A model generated the notes under the pieces. The model worked only from the letters and a program-made list of their open reading frames with translations. It was not told the DNA's origin and ran no database searches. A stretch of 64,000 nucleotides of DNA. Source: Flavivirga rizhaonensis. Its GTDB lineage: Bacteria > Bacteroidota > Bacteroidia > Flavobacteriales > Flavobacteriaceae. Below, in pieces: positions 25,192 through 34,121 of this stretch; the stretch's first letter is position 1; each line of letters starts with the position of its first letter. The position numbers were made by a program, and so were the translations under genes. The DNA is taken from the NCBI RefSeq assembly GCF_004791695.1, contig NZ_SRSO01000018.1:41340-105339 (forward strand), read 5' to 3'.

Positions 25192-27609
25192 TTACTTTAA
25201 GCCTTTTTTAAATGCCAGATAATCAGAATTATTTGGGTGAATTTTAATAATACTGTCCATTAATTTAATAGCAAACGCTTTATGGTCTAACCGCTGATAT
25301 GCTTTAGCCATTTTAAAGGGAATGTCTGCATTTAACACATCATTCTTTTTGGCCTGATTGAATATCTGTACAGATTTATTATCCTGTCCAGACCACCAGT
25401 ACATATCCAGAATTGCTAAATAGGCATCATCATAATAAGGCGATCTTTTAATAGCATTTAGTAATACTTTTTCTGATTCTTCATAGTTTCTTTCCCAAGC
25501 TAAGGACCGCCCTTTTAATATTCTGGCATCTGTGTAATTTGGATATTCATTTAGTATATAATCACAAAGTAAACGGGCTATTTCGTATTGTTTTTTAAAT
25601 GATAAATCTCTGGCTATAAATAGAATTTCATCATATGTTTTTCCTTTGGTATGTTCGTTAATTGTAGCTAATTGCTCCGAAGAGAATTCTGTTTTTGGAG
25701 TTACGTAAATATTGAGTGAGTCTGGGAAAATTTTATTCTGCTGTGTTACGTAAGCATTTATCCTTTTAAAAGCTAATAATGAATCCGTCATAGTTTTTAC
25801 AATGACTTCTTCATTTACTTTATAGGTTCCAAAATTTTCGTTTATTTTGAATAGTTCTCCATCAGAATATAAATAGTCTTTGTATATAAAATCATTGATG
25901 CTTCCTTTATAGCGCATTAAAGGTATTTTATGAATATTCCTAAAATGTCTGGTAGTGTCTAATCCATTTCCAACCCAAGGTGTTTTATCTAATGGTTTGA
26001 ATTTAAAGTTTTTTATTAAGCTATTTAATATACTTGGTGTCACATCCCAATGAGATGATACAGATTTAAATGTATCGGCTTTTTTTAATAGTGGACTGTA
26101 TATTAAAAAAGGAACATGAAACCTGCAAAGTTTGTCTTTTTGAGTGATTGGTATAAGCCTATGATCTCCGGTTATGATAAAGATGGTATTTGAATAATCT
26201 GGACGTTGCTCATAACCATGCATAAATTCTTTTATAGCGTTATCGGTATAAAGCAGGCATCCAAAAATATCTTTATGGTCATTTATCTGATTTTTTATAG
26301 GTTCTAACTCATTGGAAGACGCTAATAGTTTGTCAACTTTAGCCATATATTCTTCTTTTTTAGGAAATTCAAATGGCTCATGCGTAGAAAGCGTCATAAT
26401 GATATCTAAGCGAGGTTGCTTTTCTATTTGAAAAGATGTTAATGCTTTTCTAAAGATTTCACTATCTGGATATCCCCAAGAAAAACCGCCATCGTTGCCT
26501 TTTGTTTTTTCAAAAGATGGGCCATATTTATTTTCATCTATGAGGGTCTCAATACCATTATACTCTAAAAAATTAATTTTTCGGTCAAAACTAGATGGCC
26601 CTCCAGAATAATAAGACGTTTTGTATCCATTAGCTTTTAGGATGCTAATAAGTGATATGTGCGAAGGTGTTTTTGTTACATCTAAAAAACCTGTTTCACC
26701 ATAAGGTAAAGACCCAAACAACGAGGGTAAGATTCCGAATGATCTCCCCGTAGTGCTTACAAAATTTTTCCAGTACAATGATTTTGATATCAGCGAATCT
26801 AAATATGGGGTAAAACCGCTATATTGATTCCCATCTACAAACTCGCTTCCCAATCCTTCTACTACAATGAATACAATATTGGGTTTACCCTCTTTAAATG
26901 TTAAGAACGGTGATAGTACATCTTTGGAATTATTAACTGATTTTAATAGTGGGTAATCAGTTCTGTTTGCAAATTCGGAAGCATTTAACTTACTCTTTTC
27001 GCACTGAAATTTTATAATATCGTTTACTAAAAAAGAAATTTTATTTTGATGCGGTTTACTGGATACCCCAGGGATAATTAATTTTAAGCACCCTAATAAC
27101 AGTATGGATAAAATACTTACGCCTATTAACTTTCTTTTGGGTATGGAATTGTTAATATATTTATATAACAATAAGAACAGTAAAGGGAATATTATGAATG
27201 GGAAAAAATAAGTAATAGATATTGATTCTGATACCGAAACGGTACTAAAAGCATCATTAAATGAGTATCCTAAAATGTCGACTCCTAAATTTAAATTGGT
27301 TGTTAAACTATATTTTACAAGTGAAAATTGAATAATTACAAATAAAATAAACAGTGTCTTTGTTATGATGATGGCTTGTTTTTTTATTAATGAGTTTAAT
27401 AATAAAAAAAGAGGAAGTAGTAAAGTGCCTATAATTAAGCCACTCCAAAAATCATTAACAAGTTTATAGATTGAAGCTAAAAAAATATTAGTCTCAGATG
27501 TTTTTGCAGCAAAAAGCTCAAATAAACTTACAAACCACAATGCACCAATTAGTGATATAGTTAAATACACGTATTTATTTATGGCTTCTTTTTCGATATT
27601 AAATGTCAT
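25192..27609 (-). CDS. membrane sulfatase-fold transferase (LTA synthase/MdoB-like) with C-terminal TPRs
   Basis: 805 residues. Five transmembrane helices lie in the first 180 residues. A sulfatase/phosphoglycerol-transferase domain spans about 243-560: metal-ligand strand NIVFIVVEG (E251), nucleophile region STTGRSFGILPSLFGSLP (threonine 286/287) and the late metal site TGDHRLIP. TPR-like repeats occupy about 640-805 (EIARLLCDYILNEYPNYTDARILKGRSLAWERNYEES). The family transfers phosphoglycerol or phosphoethanolamine from lipids to glycans at the outer face of the inner membrane. The TPR tail is an unusual addition. It lies 18 bp after the GT2 gene, so it probably decorates that enzyme's polymer. 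Confidence 0.88.
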   Translation of the reverse strand: MTFNIEKEAINKYVYLTISLIGALWFVSLFELFAAKTSETNIFLASIYKLVNDFWSGLIIGTLLLPLFLLLNSLIKKQAIIITKTLFILFVIIQFSLVKYSLTTNLNLGVDILGYSFNDAFSTVSVSESISITYFFPFIIFPLLFLLLYKYINNSIPKRKLIGVSILSILLLGCLKLIIPGVSSKPHQNKISFLVNDIIKFQCEKSKLNASEFANRTDYPLLKSVNNSKDVLSPFLTFKEGKPNIVFIVVEGLGSEFVDGNQYSGFTPYLDSLISKSLYWKNFVSTTGRSFGILPSLFGSLPYGETGFLDVTKTPSHISLISILKANGYKTSYYSGGPSSFDRKINFLEYNGIETLIDENKYGPSFEKTKGNDGGFSWGYPDSEIFRKALTSFQIEKQPRLDIIMTLSTHEPFEFPKKEEYMAKVDKLLASSNELEPIKNQINDHKDIFGCLLYTDNAIKEFMHGYEQRPDYSNTIFIITGDHRLIPITQKDKLCRFHVPFLIYSPLLKKADTFKSVSSHWDVTPSILNSLIKNFKFKPLDKTPWVGNGLDTTRHFRNIHKIPLMRYKGSINDFIYKDYLYSDGELFKINENFGTYKVNEEVIVKTMTDSLLAFKRINAYVTQQNKIFPDSLNIYVTPKTEFSSEQLATINEHTKGKTYDEILFIARDLSFKKQYEIARLLCDYILNEYPNYTDARILKGRSLAWERNYEESEKVLLNAIKRSPYYDDAYLAILDMYWWSGQDNKSVQIFNQAKKNDVLNADIPFKMAKAYQRLDHKAFAIKLMDSIIKIHPNNSDYLAFKKGLK

Positions 27610-27627
27610 AGTACTTGTGTTTTTAAA

Positions 27628-29058
27628 CTATGATGAGGTTAGACCTTTTCGTTGCATAACGCCCCATTTCTTTTTCTTATTAAAGTAGTAATCGTAATTC
27701 CCTTTTATGGCTGCATATAGAATAAATGGATGTAAAACAAAGGGTTCAAGTGCAGTTAGTAAAACTAATTTGTAACCTGTACCTTTCTTTTTGTATTGAT
27801 GGAATGTTAACTCTTCAGAGTAAAGTGCTATTATTGAAAATAGTACAGAAAAGATATAGGCAAGCATAAGAAATGACAACGCGTATTCCCACCGTACTTC
27901 TTTTAGAATAACCAGAATGGCAAAATAAATAATACCTACAGCTTCTATTATTGGAGCAAGACGTTCAAATATTAACCAATATGGATAGCTTAACATGCCG
28001 AAGGAACCATAGTTTCTATTAAAACCAATTTTCCGATGTTTTTTTAGAGTTTCTATAGTGCCACGTGTCCATCTATTACGTTGGGAAATAAATATTTTAT
28101 AATTATCGGGAGCTTCTGTCCAGCATAGCGGATCAGGAATATATGACACTTTATATTTTTCATTTTTCTCTTCCATATAGCGTCGCATACGGACAATAAT
28201 TTCCATGTCTTCTCCCACGGTTTTGGTATCGTAACCTCCTACGGCAATAGCAATTTCTTTATCAAATATGCCAAAAGCACCAGATATTACTAATAGACCG
28301 TTTAATCGGCTCCATGCCATTCTGCCTAATAAAAAGGCTCTTAAATATTCTAATATTTGAGATTGTACTAAAAGGGCTTTTGGTAGATTAACATCAATTA
28401 ATTTACCGCCTCTAATAATACATGAATTTGCTATACGGATAACACCTCCCGTAGCAATGACTTTAACATTAGTTTCTTCTAAAAAGGGTTTAATCATTTT
28501 TTGAAGGGCATTTTCTAATAGTAAACAGTCTACATCTATACAGGCAACATATTTGCTTTTGCTAATATTTAAGCCCATGTTTAGGGCATCTGCTTTTCCT
28601 CCATTTTTTTTATCAACGACCATTAACTTTTCAAAGGCGGGGTTTTTAGATTTAAATACACCAGCACGCAAGGGTTGTGTTTTAATTTTTTCATTAATTA
28701 TAAAATCAACCGTCTCTAAATCGTAAGCCTCAATAAGTTTTTCTAAACTGTTATCTGTACTACCATCGTTAATAATAATTACATTGTAATTAACATAATG
28801 ATTAGATAATAGCGACCTTACATTTTCAACAACATTTAAACTCTCATTATAGGCGGGAGCAATAATGGTTATTGAAGGGGACATGGTAGATGATAAGATG
28901 TCTTTATAGTTAACGAAACTATTTTTTTTAAGATATTCAACGGTTTCTTTGCCAGATATTACCGATAGAATGATATAAGAAGTAATCGCAGCAAATGCGT
29001 ACCCAAAAAACAGGTAATGCAGTATTTGTAAAATTATTTTAACTGTACTAGTATCCAT
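27628..29058 (-). CDS. processive GT2 family glycosyltransferase (membrane)
   Basis: 476 residues, one N-terminal transmembrane helix, a GT-A catalytic domain and three or four C-terminal helices, as in PgaC/NodC/HasA-type synthases. Motifs are TIIAPAYNES and IIINDGSTDNS for the nucleotide, DVD at 175-177 for the metal, GED at 282-284 for the general base, and QRNRW at 326-330 for the growing chain (QxxRW). It should polymerise and export a beta-linked polysaccharide such as a poly-hexosamine; the sugar is not predictable. It is 2 bp downstream of the HEAT protein and 18 bp before the transferase. Confidence 0.93.
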   Translation of the reverse strand: MDTSTVKIILQILHYLFFGYAFAAITSYIILSVISGKETVEYLKKNSFVNYKDILSSTMSPSITIIAPAYNESLNVVENVRSLLSNHYVNYNVIIINDGSTDNSLEKLIEAYDLETVDFIINEKIKTQPLRAGVFKSKNPAFEKLMVVDKKNGGKADALNMGLNISKSKYVACIDVDCLLLENALQKMIKPFLEETNVKVIATGGVIRIANSCIIRGGKLIDVNLPKALLVQSQILEYLRAFLLGRMAWSRLNGLLVISGAFGIFDKEIAIAVGGYDTKTVGEDMEIIVRMRRYMEEKNEKYKVSYIPDPLCWTEAPDNYKIFISQRNRWTRGTIETLKKHRKIGFNRNYGSFGMLSYPYWLIFERLAPIIEAVGIIYFAILVILKEVRWEYALSFLMLAYIFSVLFSIIALYSEELTFHQYKKKGTGYKLVLLTALEPFVLHPFILYAAIKGNYDYYFNKKKKWGVMQRKGLTSS

Positions 29059-29060
29059 AA

Positions 29061-30164
29061 TTAAGTGTTAGTTACAAATTTTAATATCTTTTTATTACCT
29101 CTGCTTTTAGGGGATTTGCTAAGTCCCATAAACTTATCTAAGTTGATAGATTTTAATATTTTAAGTGCCAGCAATTGTATTTCGAAATTTTTATGAAAAA
29201 GATGTTTTTCAATAAAAGGTTCATCAGATGGAACTACTAATTTTTCGAGTAAACCAAAAAAACTAATTTGTTCTTCTAAACTTAGTTCGTTAAAATTAGC
29301 TTTTAGCATTTCTTTTGCTTCTATTCCATATAGGCTTGTTAATACTTCAATAACTTTAACCCTAATCTTTTTTATTGGGTGAGATAACAACTCAATTAAA
29401 GTATCTTTAACCTCAAATTGGTTATACATCTTGGCTAGTTTTAGGGCAAATAAAACGACTGTTTGGTTTGAAGATTTTAACCAGGGTTTAATATCGCAAA
29501 TTTGTTGATCGTCAAACTTCTGAAGTGTTTCCAGTAACTGTACCTGTGCCCATTCAGATAATGGGTTTTTAAGTTCGTCTAAAAAAGAAAGCCCATTAAA
29601 CCTAAACATATTTACCATGTATAATTGGGTTTCTTTTCTAACCTCAAGTCTTGGATGCTTAATAAATGGTTTTACAAGATCATGTGCTTCTTCAATTTTA
29701 AAACGGGTTAGTTCCCCAATGCCTTTGGCTATGATGTACCAATTTTTATTTTCTAAACGCTTCAAAGCATAATTATAGAGCTCTGTTTTAAAGTAAAGTA
29801 ATTTAATAGAATCTGACATTTCCCCGGAAACTTCATTCATTAAATTATATAAAATGGAAATAATTATTTTACGTTTTGATTTTATATGTACTGAGACTTT
29901 TAGTTTTTCTATTATAGCTATTTGATGATCGGTAATGTCTCCATCTTCAGAATCAGAATACAAATATTCAATTAATGTTGATTCGTAATCTTCTCTAAAC
30001 TTGGCAGTTTCTATATCTTTTTTTCTTAGAGCTGCACGAATTAGTTTTAAGTATAAGGTAAGAATAACAATGGCCAAAAGTAATGTACAACTAATTGCCC
30101 AAGCTGTTTGTATTAAGAGAGGGGCTTCATTGAAATGATCAATAAGATATTGATAAGCTGCCAT
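29061..30164 (-). CDS. membrane-anchored HEAT-repeat-like protein
   Basis: 367 residues with one N-terminal transmembrane helix (about 18-43) and a cytoplasmic, all-helical region with HEAT-like periodicity from about 140 (for example HPRLEVRKETQLYMVNMFRF, HPIKKIRVKVIEVLTSLYG, NFEIQLLALKILKSI). Such repeats form protein-binding scaffolds. It lies 12 bp after the response regulator and 2 bp before the GT2 synthase. A reasonable inference is that it links the receiver protein to the membrane synthase, as c-di-GMP or receiver-controlled adaptors do in other polysaccharide systems; this is not shown by sequence. Confidence 0.8.
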   Translation of the reverse strand: MAAYQYLIDHFNEAPLLIQTAWAISCTLLLAIVILTLYLKLIRAALRKKDIETAKFREDYESTLIEYLYSDSEDGDITDHQIAIIEKLKVSVHIKSKRKIIISILYNLMNEVSGEMSDSIKLLYFKTELYNYALKRLENKNWYIIAKGIGELTRFKIEEAHDLVKPFIKHPRLEVRKETQLYMVNMFRFNGLSFLDELKNPLSEWAQVQLLETLQKFDDQQICDIKPWLKSSNQTVVLFALKLAKMYNQFEVKDTLIELLSHPIKKIRVKVIEVLTSLYGIEAKEMLKANFNELSLEEQISFFGLLEKLVVPSDEPFIEKHLFHKNFEIQLLALKILKSINLDKFMGLSKSPKSRGNKKILKFVTNT

Positions 30165-30176
30165 ATAAAACGCTAA

Positions 30177-30542
30177 TTAGTTTAAAAGCCTTTTTACTCT
30201 AATTATTAATTCATTAGGACTAAATGGTTTGCCCATAAAATCGTTAGCTCCTAGATTGAATGCCTTAATTACCATTTCTTCTTGACCAGCTGAGGAGAAT
30301 ACAATAATGGGTGTGTCTGAATCTAATTTTAATCGGATATGACTTATTACCTCCAGTCCACTAACAAACGGCATCATAATGTCTGTTAAAATTAAATCTG
30401 GTGTTTCTTTTTCAATTAAATCCAGAGCTTTCCTACCGTCTTCTGCCATAAGTAATTCGTATCCCTCTTTCTCTAACCTAAATTTCAATAACAATGAAAG
30501 TGTTGAGTTGTCTTCTGCTAAAACAATTTTCTTTTTAGTCAT
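30177..30542 (-). CDS. single-domain response regulator (CheY-like receiver)
   Basis: 121 residues, a receiver domain and nothing else. The acidic pair is at 10-11 (AEDN), the phosphorylated aspartate is D54 in LILTDIMMP, S83/S84 provide the switch hydroxyl in IIVFSSAG, and K105 is in FMGKPFSPNE. With no output domain it must act by protein contact. It overlaps the Hpt gene by 8 bp and precedes the HEAT membrane protein by 12 bp. The pair is likely the local end of a phosphorelay that controls the glycan synthase. Confidence 0.93.
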   Translation of the reverse strand: MTKKKIVLAEDNSTLSLLLKFRLEKEGYELLMAEDGRKALDLIEKETPDLILTDIMMPFVSGLEVISHIRLKLDSDTPIIVFSSAGQEEMVIKAFNLGANDFMGKPFSPNELIIRVKRLLN

Positions 30543-30903
30543 TATTGATTGATTTAAGTTCGATTATTATTTCTCTTTTTACTTCTTTAAAAAGAGTTAA
30601 ACATTCATTAACAAGTGCTGCAGTAGTGTCCAAGTTTTGTTTGTCTTTAAAATTAGACTCTAATTGAAGTATTATTGATTCTAATTTAAAGATGCCAAAC
30701 ATGCTTATGTTTGGTTTTATCTTATGGGTGGCTTGAAAAAGCAAATCCCATTTTTTATTTGGAAACTGAGATGTTAGAACTTCTACGTATTCATCTATAA
30801 GTTCAAGAAATAGCTCCATTATTTCTTTAATAATGGAAACATCATCAAAAGTACTTTCTTTTAGTACATCTAAATCTATGTATTCATAATTCGATTTAAC
30901 CAT
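30535..30903 (-). CDS. Hpt domain protein (histidine phosphotransfer)
   Basis: 122 residues, a four-helix Hpt domain. The phospho-accepting histidine is H60 in LFQATHKIKPNISMFGI, matching the HxxKPxxxxxG pattern of Hpt proteins. It passes phosphoryl groups between a hybrid kinase and a receiver. No kinase is present in the window, so the donor is encoded elsewhere. First gene of the seven-gene operon running to 23344; its stop region overlaps the receiver gene start by 8 bp. Confidence 0.88.
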   Translation of the reverse strand: MVKSNYEYIDLDVLKESTFDDVSIIKEIMELFLELIDEYVEVLTSQFPNKKWDLLFQATHKIKPNISMFGIFKLESIILQLESNFKDKQNLDTTAALVNECLTLFKEVKREIIIELKSINND

Positions 30904-31093
30904 AATCTCTCACTTATTTAGATTGATTTTTCTTTCAAATTTGAATGCAATATATGAAATTATATCGATTAAATGCAAAAAAATACGTCAAAATGATTAA
31001 TTAAGTAAGAAATAAATGATAAGAATGTAGTCTTTGTCTTCTTGGTTTGGTGCTCGGTTTTTAAGAAAAACCAGTACATACTATAATACAAAA

Positions 31094-31124
31094 AAATGCG
31101 CTTTTTATTTTAAAAAGCGCATTT
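31094..31124 (-). terminator. intrinsic terminator after the DUF3078 gene
   Basis: AAATGCGCTTTTT (31094-31106) and AAAAAGCGCATTT (31112-31124) form a perfect 13-bp stem with a 5-nt loop. On the minus strand it is followed by a T-run, 30 bp after the DUF3078 stop. It may also work on the plus strand less well. Confidence 0.85.
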
Positions 31125-31155
31125 ATTCTATATATGATATTTGCTTAGGTAGCTT

Positions 31156-32085
31156 TTAGAACTTGTAGTTTAACCCAAACATCCAATAACTTTGTAAGTC
31201 ATTATCAACATCTTCAAAAGAAGTTGCAGTAGGAGGTGTTTGAGCCAAAGCATAATTAAGTGCTTCTTGTTTATTGCTTCTTAAGCCAAAATCAAAACCA
31301 ACACCAATCATTTTCCATAAACTATAGCCAAAAGAGTTTGTCCATGTCCAGTTTGATAAGTTTGAACTCTCATAACTTTGGAACATTGAAAGATTTGTTT
31401 TAAAACTAATGGCTTTTATTTGCTTCGTATAATCAATAAGGATTTTAGCTCCTAAAGAAGACTCAAAAACGGTGTCTTCTTTGCTAAAAACAAAGTTGTA
31501 GTTTCCAGGGTGTACTACCACAACCATATCTTTTATTGGCGTCCAGGTAACACCAACACCTAAATCTAAGTACCCAGGGTCGTTAAAATTACTTAATATA
31601 GTCGTTCTGTATTCAACCAATCCAGAAAGTGCAAATTTATCACTTAGTTTATGTCCATATAAAGAGGTAATATTAAAAACATCTGTTGCTTCCTGAAAGG
31701 AATCACTATCTGTAGGATCATCTTTATCATCTAATTTTACCCAAGATAAGTTTACATTAACAGCATTTCTCCAAAAGAATTTTTCTTTATTTAAATTAGC
31801 AAAAGCATTAACAGTAAAACCAATGTTTCCTGAATTGTTATTTGGAGTTCCTTGCGCATACCAGTTTTCAAAACTAGATATACTACCACCAATAGTACCA
31901 AAAGCCCCTTTTTTCCATCCTGGTAAAGCGTCAATTTTTGCCTGTATCGCATCAACACGTCCTTGGATTGCTGCAATAGAATCTTTTTTGGGGCCTTGAA
32001 TTGCTTTTAATTCTTCTAGAGTTTCTTGTGCATGTATTGATGTGATTCCAATAAAAAAGATAAATAATAATGATAGGTTTTTCAT
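31156..32085 (-). CDS. DUF3078 family outer-membrane-type protein
   Basis: 309 residues. Signal peptide MKNLSLLFIFFIGITSIHAQ, then a short coiled segment (LEELKAIQGPKKDSIAAIQGRVDAIQAKIDALP) and a DUF3078 beta-barrel-like domain starting at WKKGAFGTIGGSISSFENWYAQG, ending in YWMFGLNYKF with the terminal aromatic typical of outer membrane barrels. The function of the family is unknown. It follows DUF2480 by 65 bp and ends at a strong terminator, so it is the last gene of this transcript. Confidence 0.88.
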   Translation of the reverse strand: MKNLSLLFIFFIGITSIHAQETLEELKAIQGPKKDSIAAIQGRVDAIQAKIDALPGWKKGAFGTIGGSISSFENWYAQGTPNNNSGNIGFTVNAFANLNKEKFFWRNAVNVNLSWVKLDDKDDPTDSDSFQEATDVFNITSLYGHKLSDKFALSGLVEYRTTILSNFNDPGYLDLGVGVTWTPIKDMVVVVHPGNYNFVFSKEDTVFESSLGAKILIDYTKQIKAISFKTNLSMFQSYESSNLSNWTWTNSFGYSLWKMIGVGFDFGLRSNKQEALNYALAQTPPTATSFEDVDNDLQSYWMFGLNYKF

Positions 32086-32150
32086 GTTTAGTTTATTAAA
32101 ATTTTGAATTAATAGTTAGACACTTTTTTACAATTTGGTCACAGGTTAAG

Positions 32151-32657
32151 TTATTTGTTTTTGTAAAGTGGGACAGAAGAACAAGCTTCACCATACATAA
32201 TAGATTTTGCATGTGGCTTTAGTTTATTGGCAAGCATGATATAAGCATTTTGTGGCACTGGTTTTTTGGAACACCCTTTTATAATGACAGGTTTGTCTTT
32301 AAATTCGGTGATATCCAGTTGGTTTAAAATGTCTTGATAAATGGAAGATTCCAGTGTTTCTAAATCGCCAATAACGATCTTTTTTGCAAAGGGTTCTAAA
32401 TGAATGCTAAGAAGCATATATGCCCATCCTGGAATAATGGCATCACTACTACACGTTAAAGCAATATAGCTATCTTGATATTGAATCCAATCAAACTCTA
32501 ATGCTTGGCGCCTAAAATCTTTTTCACGCAATACGAAGCCATCAAATAACCAGTCTTTAATATCGAAAAGAACACGTTGTCCTTTAGGATAATAATCTTC
32601 TAGGTCGATAGTTATTAACTTGCTATTCGCTATGCGATTTATGATCTCGTCTTTCAA
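32151..32657 (-). CDS. DUF2480 family protein
   Basis: 168 residues, soluble, matching the flavobacterial DUF2480 family (opening INRIANSKLITIDLEDYYPKG and the cysteine-bearing VIIKGCSKKPVPQNAYIMLANKL). The start is a TTG at 32657, since no ATG is found before the conserved region. The family is regularly found with SUF genes, as here, which suggests a part in iron-sulfur or cysteine chemistry, but no activity is known. A CACTGAA tandem repeat separates it from the DUF59 gene. Confidence 0.85.
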   Translation of the reverse strand: MKDEIINRIANSKLITIDLEDYYPKGQRVLFDIKDWLFDGFVLREKDFRRQALEFDWIQYQDSYIALTCSSDAIIPGWAYMLLSIHLEPFAKKIVIGDLETLESSIYQDILNQLDITEFKDKPVIIKGCSKKPVPQNAYIMLANKLKPHAKSIMYGEACSSVPLYKNK

Positions 32658-32696
32658 AAAATATAAGCTATTAAGTTATTTGATTTTTTATCTGTT

Positions 32697-32748
32697 ACAC
32701 TGAACACTGAACACTGAACACTGCAACTGTATACTGAACACTGAGACT
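32697..32748. repeat. short tandem repeat (ACTGAAC)n inside the suf operon
   Basis: ACTGAAC recurs three times in direct succession from about 32698 and again at about 32732, with ACTGCAACTGTAT between. Related ACTGAATACTG-type sequences lie at 36788-36941 and 38110-38158, in other gaps of the same operon. Confidence 0.7.
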
Positions 32749-32759
32749 ATTAACCGAGT

Positions 32760-33086
32760 TTAAAGCATTCCCAATTCAAGCTTAGCTTCTTCGCTCATTA
32801 ATTCCTGTGTCCAGGGTGGGTCGAATGTAATTTCAACTTCCGCACTTTTTACATCGTTTAAAGATTTTACTTTTTCTTCAACTTCCAATGGTAGCGTTTC
32901 TGCCACTGGACAGTTAGGTGTCGTTAAGGTCATCAGGATTTTTACATCGTAATCTTCATTAACAAATACGTCGTAAATTAAACCTAATTCGTATATATCC
33001 ACGGGGATTTCCGGATCGTAAATAGTTTTTAAGACATTTACTATTTTTTCGCCTAAGGCATTGGTATCTATTGTTGTTTCGCTCAT
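32760..33086 (-). CDS. DUF59/MIP18 family Fe-S assembly protein (SufT-like)
   Basis: 108 residues covering one MIP18 domain: KTIYDPEIPVDIYELGLIYDV, then MTLTTPNCPVAETLP with the conserved C59, and FDPPWTQELMSEEAKLELG. This family helps maturation of iron-sulfur proteins. It starts 9 bp after sufE. I avoid a firm gene name because SufT proper is longer in some bacteria. Confidence 0.9.
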   Translation of the reverse strand: MSETTIDTNALGEKIVNVLKTIYDPEIPVDIYELGLIYDVFVNEDYDVKILMTLTTPNCPVAETLPLEVEEKVKSLNDVKSAEVEITFDPPWTQELMSEEAKLELGML

Positions 33087-33095
33087 TTTTATAAA

Positions 33096-33518
33096 CTAGT
33101 TTAACTGTGTTTGGTACGCTATCGCATACATTTTAAGTTGTTTTACCATACTTACTAAACCATTGGCTCGTGTAGGAGACAAGTGTTCTTTTAAACCAAT
33201 TTTATCTATAAAATCAGTGTCTGCGTCAATAATATCTTTGGGGTGCTGATCTGAAAAAGCACGTATTAAAATAGCGATGATGCCTTTTGTAATAATAGCA
33301 TCACTATCTGCTGTAAAAGCTATTTTATCGTCTTTCATTTCGGCATGTACCCAAACTTTACTCTGGCAACCTTTAATAATGTTGCTCTCCGTTTTGTATT
33401 GCTCTTCGATTAAAGGTAAATCTTTACCTAAATCAATCATATATTGATAACGTTCTTCCCAATCATCAAACATTGAGAATTCGTCTATAATTTCGTTTTG
33501 TATATCTTGAATAGTCAC
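33096..33518 (-). CDS. sufE: SufE, sulfur acceptor for cysteine desulfurase
   Basis: 140 residues with the SufE fold. The persulfide-carrying cysteine is C51 in NIIKGCQSKVWV, and the C-terminal part has GLKEHLSPTRANGLVSMVKQLK. SufE takes sulfane sulfur from SufS and passes it to the SufBCD scaffold. It is 9 bp upstream of the DUF59 gene. A repeat-containing gap of 130 bp separates it from the preceding small gene. Confidence 0.95.
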   Translation of the reverse strand: MTIQDIQNEIIDEFSMFDDWEERYQYMIDLGKDLPLIEEQYKTESNIIKGCQSKVWVHAEMKDDKIAFTADSDAIITKGIIAILIRAFSDQHPKDIIDADTDFIDKIGLKEHLSPTRANGLVSMVKQLKMYAIAYQTQLN

Positions 33519-33540
33519 AGTTACAATTTTAATTTATCTC

Positions 33541-33610
33541 CTCGAGCGCAGTCGAGAGGTCGTTTTAATAAAAGCGTTTTTTAAATAGATCTCGACTGCA
33601 CCCGATCTGA
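33541..33610. repeat. inverted-arm intergenic repeat
   Basis: GCAGTCGAGA (33548-33557) and TCTCGACTGC (33590-33599) are perfect inverted copies, followed by a CTGACAT end. It belongs to the same broad class as the tcgactgcgctc...tgaca arms at about 35407-35433 and 63770-63835. Confidence 0.65.
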
Positions 33611-33648
33611 CATATCGTTATAATACAAAAATACAACAAGAAAATTTT

Positions 33649-34077
33649 CTATTCAATGTTTTCTGAAATAGATAGTATTTCTTTAACAAGTTCCTTTATT
33701 TCTTTTGACGGATTTCCATGATCGAAAGGTTGTGTTTCGTATGTAGTCCCGTCATAAATGATTTTTAATCTTGCAATAGCTGCTCCATCAAAAAAGCGAT
33801 CTTCTGAAGGGGCTTTTAGGTTCGGCATATTTTCAACATTTATAGGCTTAAGTGCTTTTAATAGAATATTCCAATGTGCTTCGCTACATGTTTTACTTAG
33901 TGGTGTATTGCCTTTTTTGTCGATAATAGAAATAGTCTTTTTATTGATTTTAATATTTTTATATCTACCTCTTGATTGAGTTGTATATTCAACCGAAATA
34001 GCTTCTTGATCTATTTTAGATTCTGAACAACGGTTGTCGACAAAAGCAAATGATAATAATATAAAAAGGTATTTCAT
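33649..34077 (-). CDS. hypothetical exported protein within the suf operon
   Basis: 142 residues with an N-terminal hydrophobic signal and a cysteine at 17 (FAFVDNRCSES), which may be a lipobox. The mature part looks like a small beta-rich domain (TYETQPFDHGNPSKEIKELV). I recognise no family. It lies between sufS and sufE, 44 bp after the former. Its export makes a direct role in cytoplasmic cluster assembly unlikely, so it may be a passenger. Confidence 0.65.
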   Translation of the reverse strand: MKYLFILLSFAFVDNRCSESKIDQEAISVEYTTQSRGRYKNIKINKKTISIIDKKGNTPLSKTCSEAHWNILLKALKPINVENMPNLKAPSEDRFFDGAAIARLKIIYDGTTYETQPFDHGNPSKEIKELVKEILSISENIE

Positions 34078-34121
34078 AGGGTTTGATTTTTATAAGAGTA
34101 TTACAAAAAAGAAGCCGAGAT

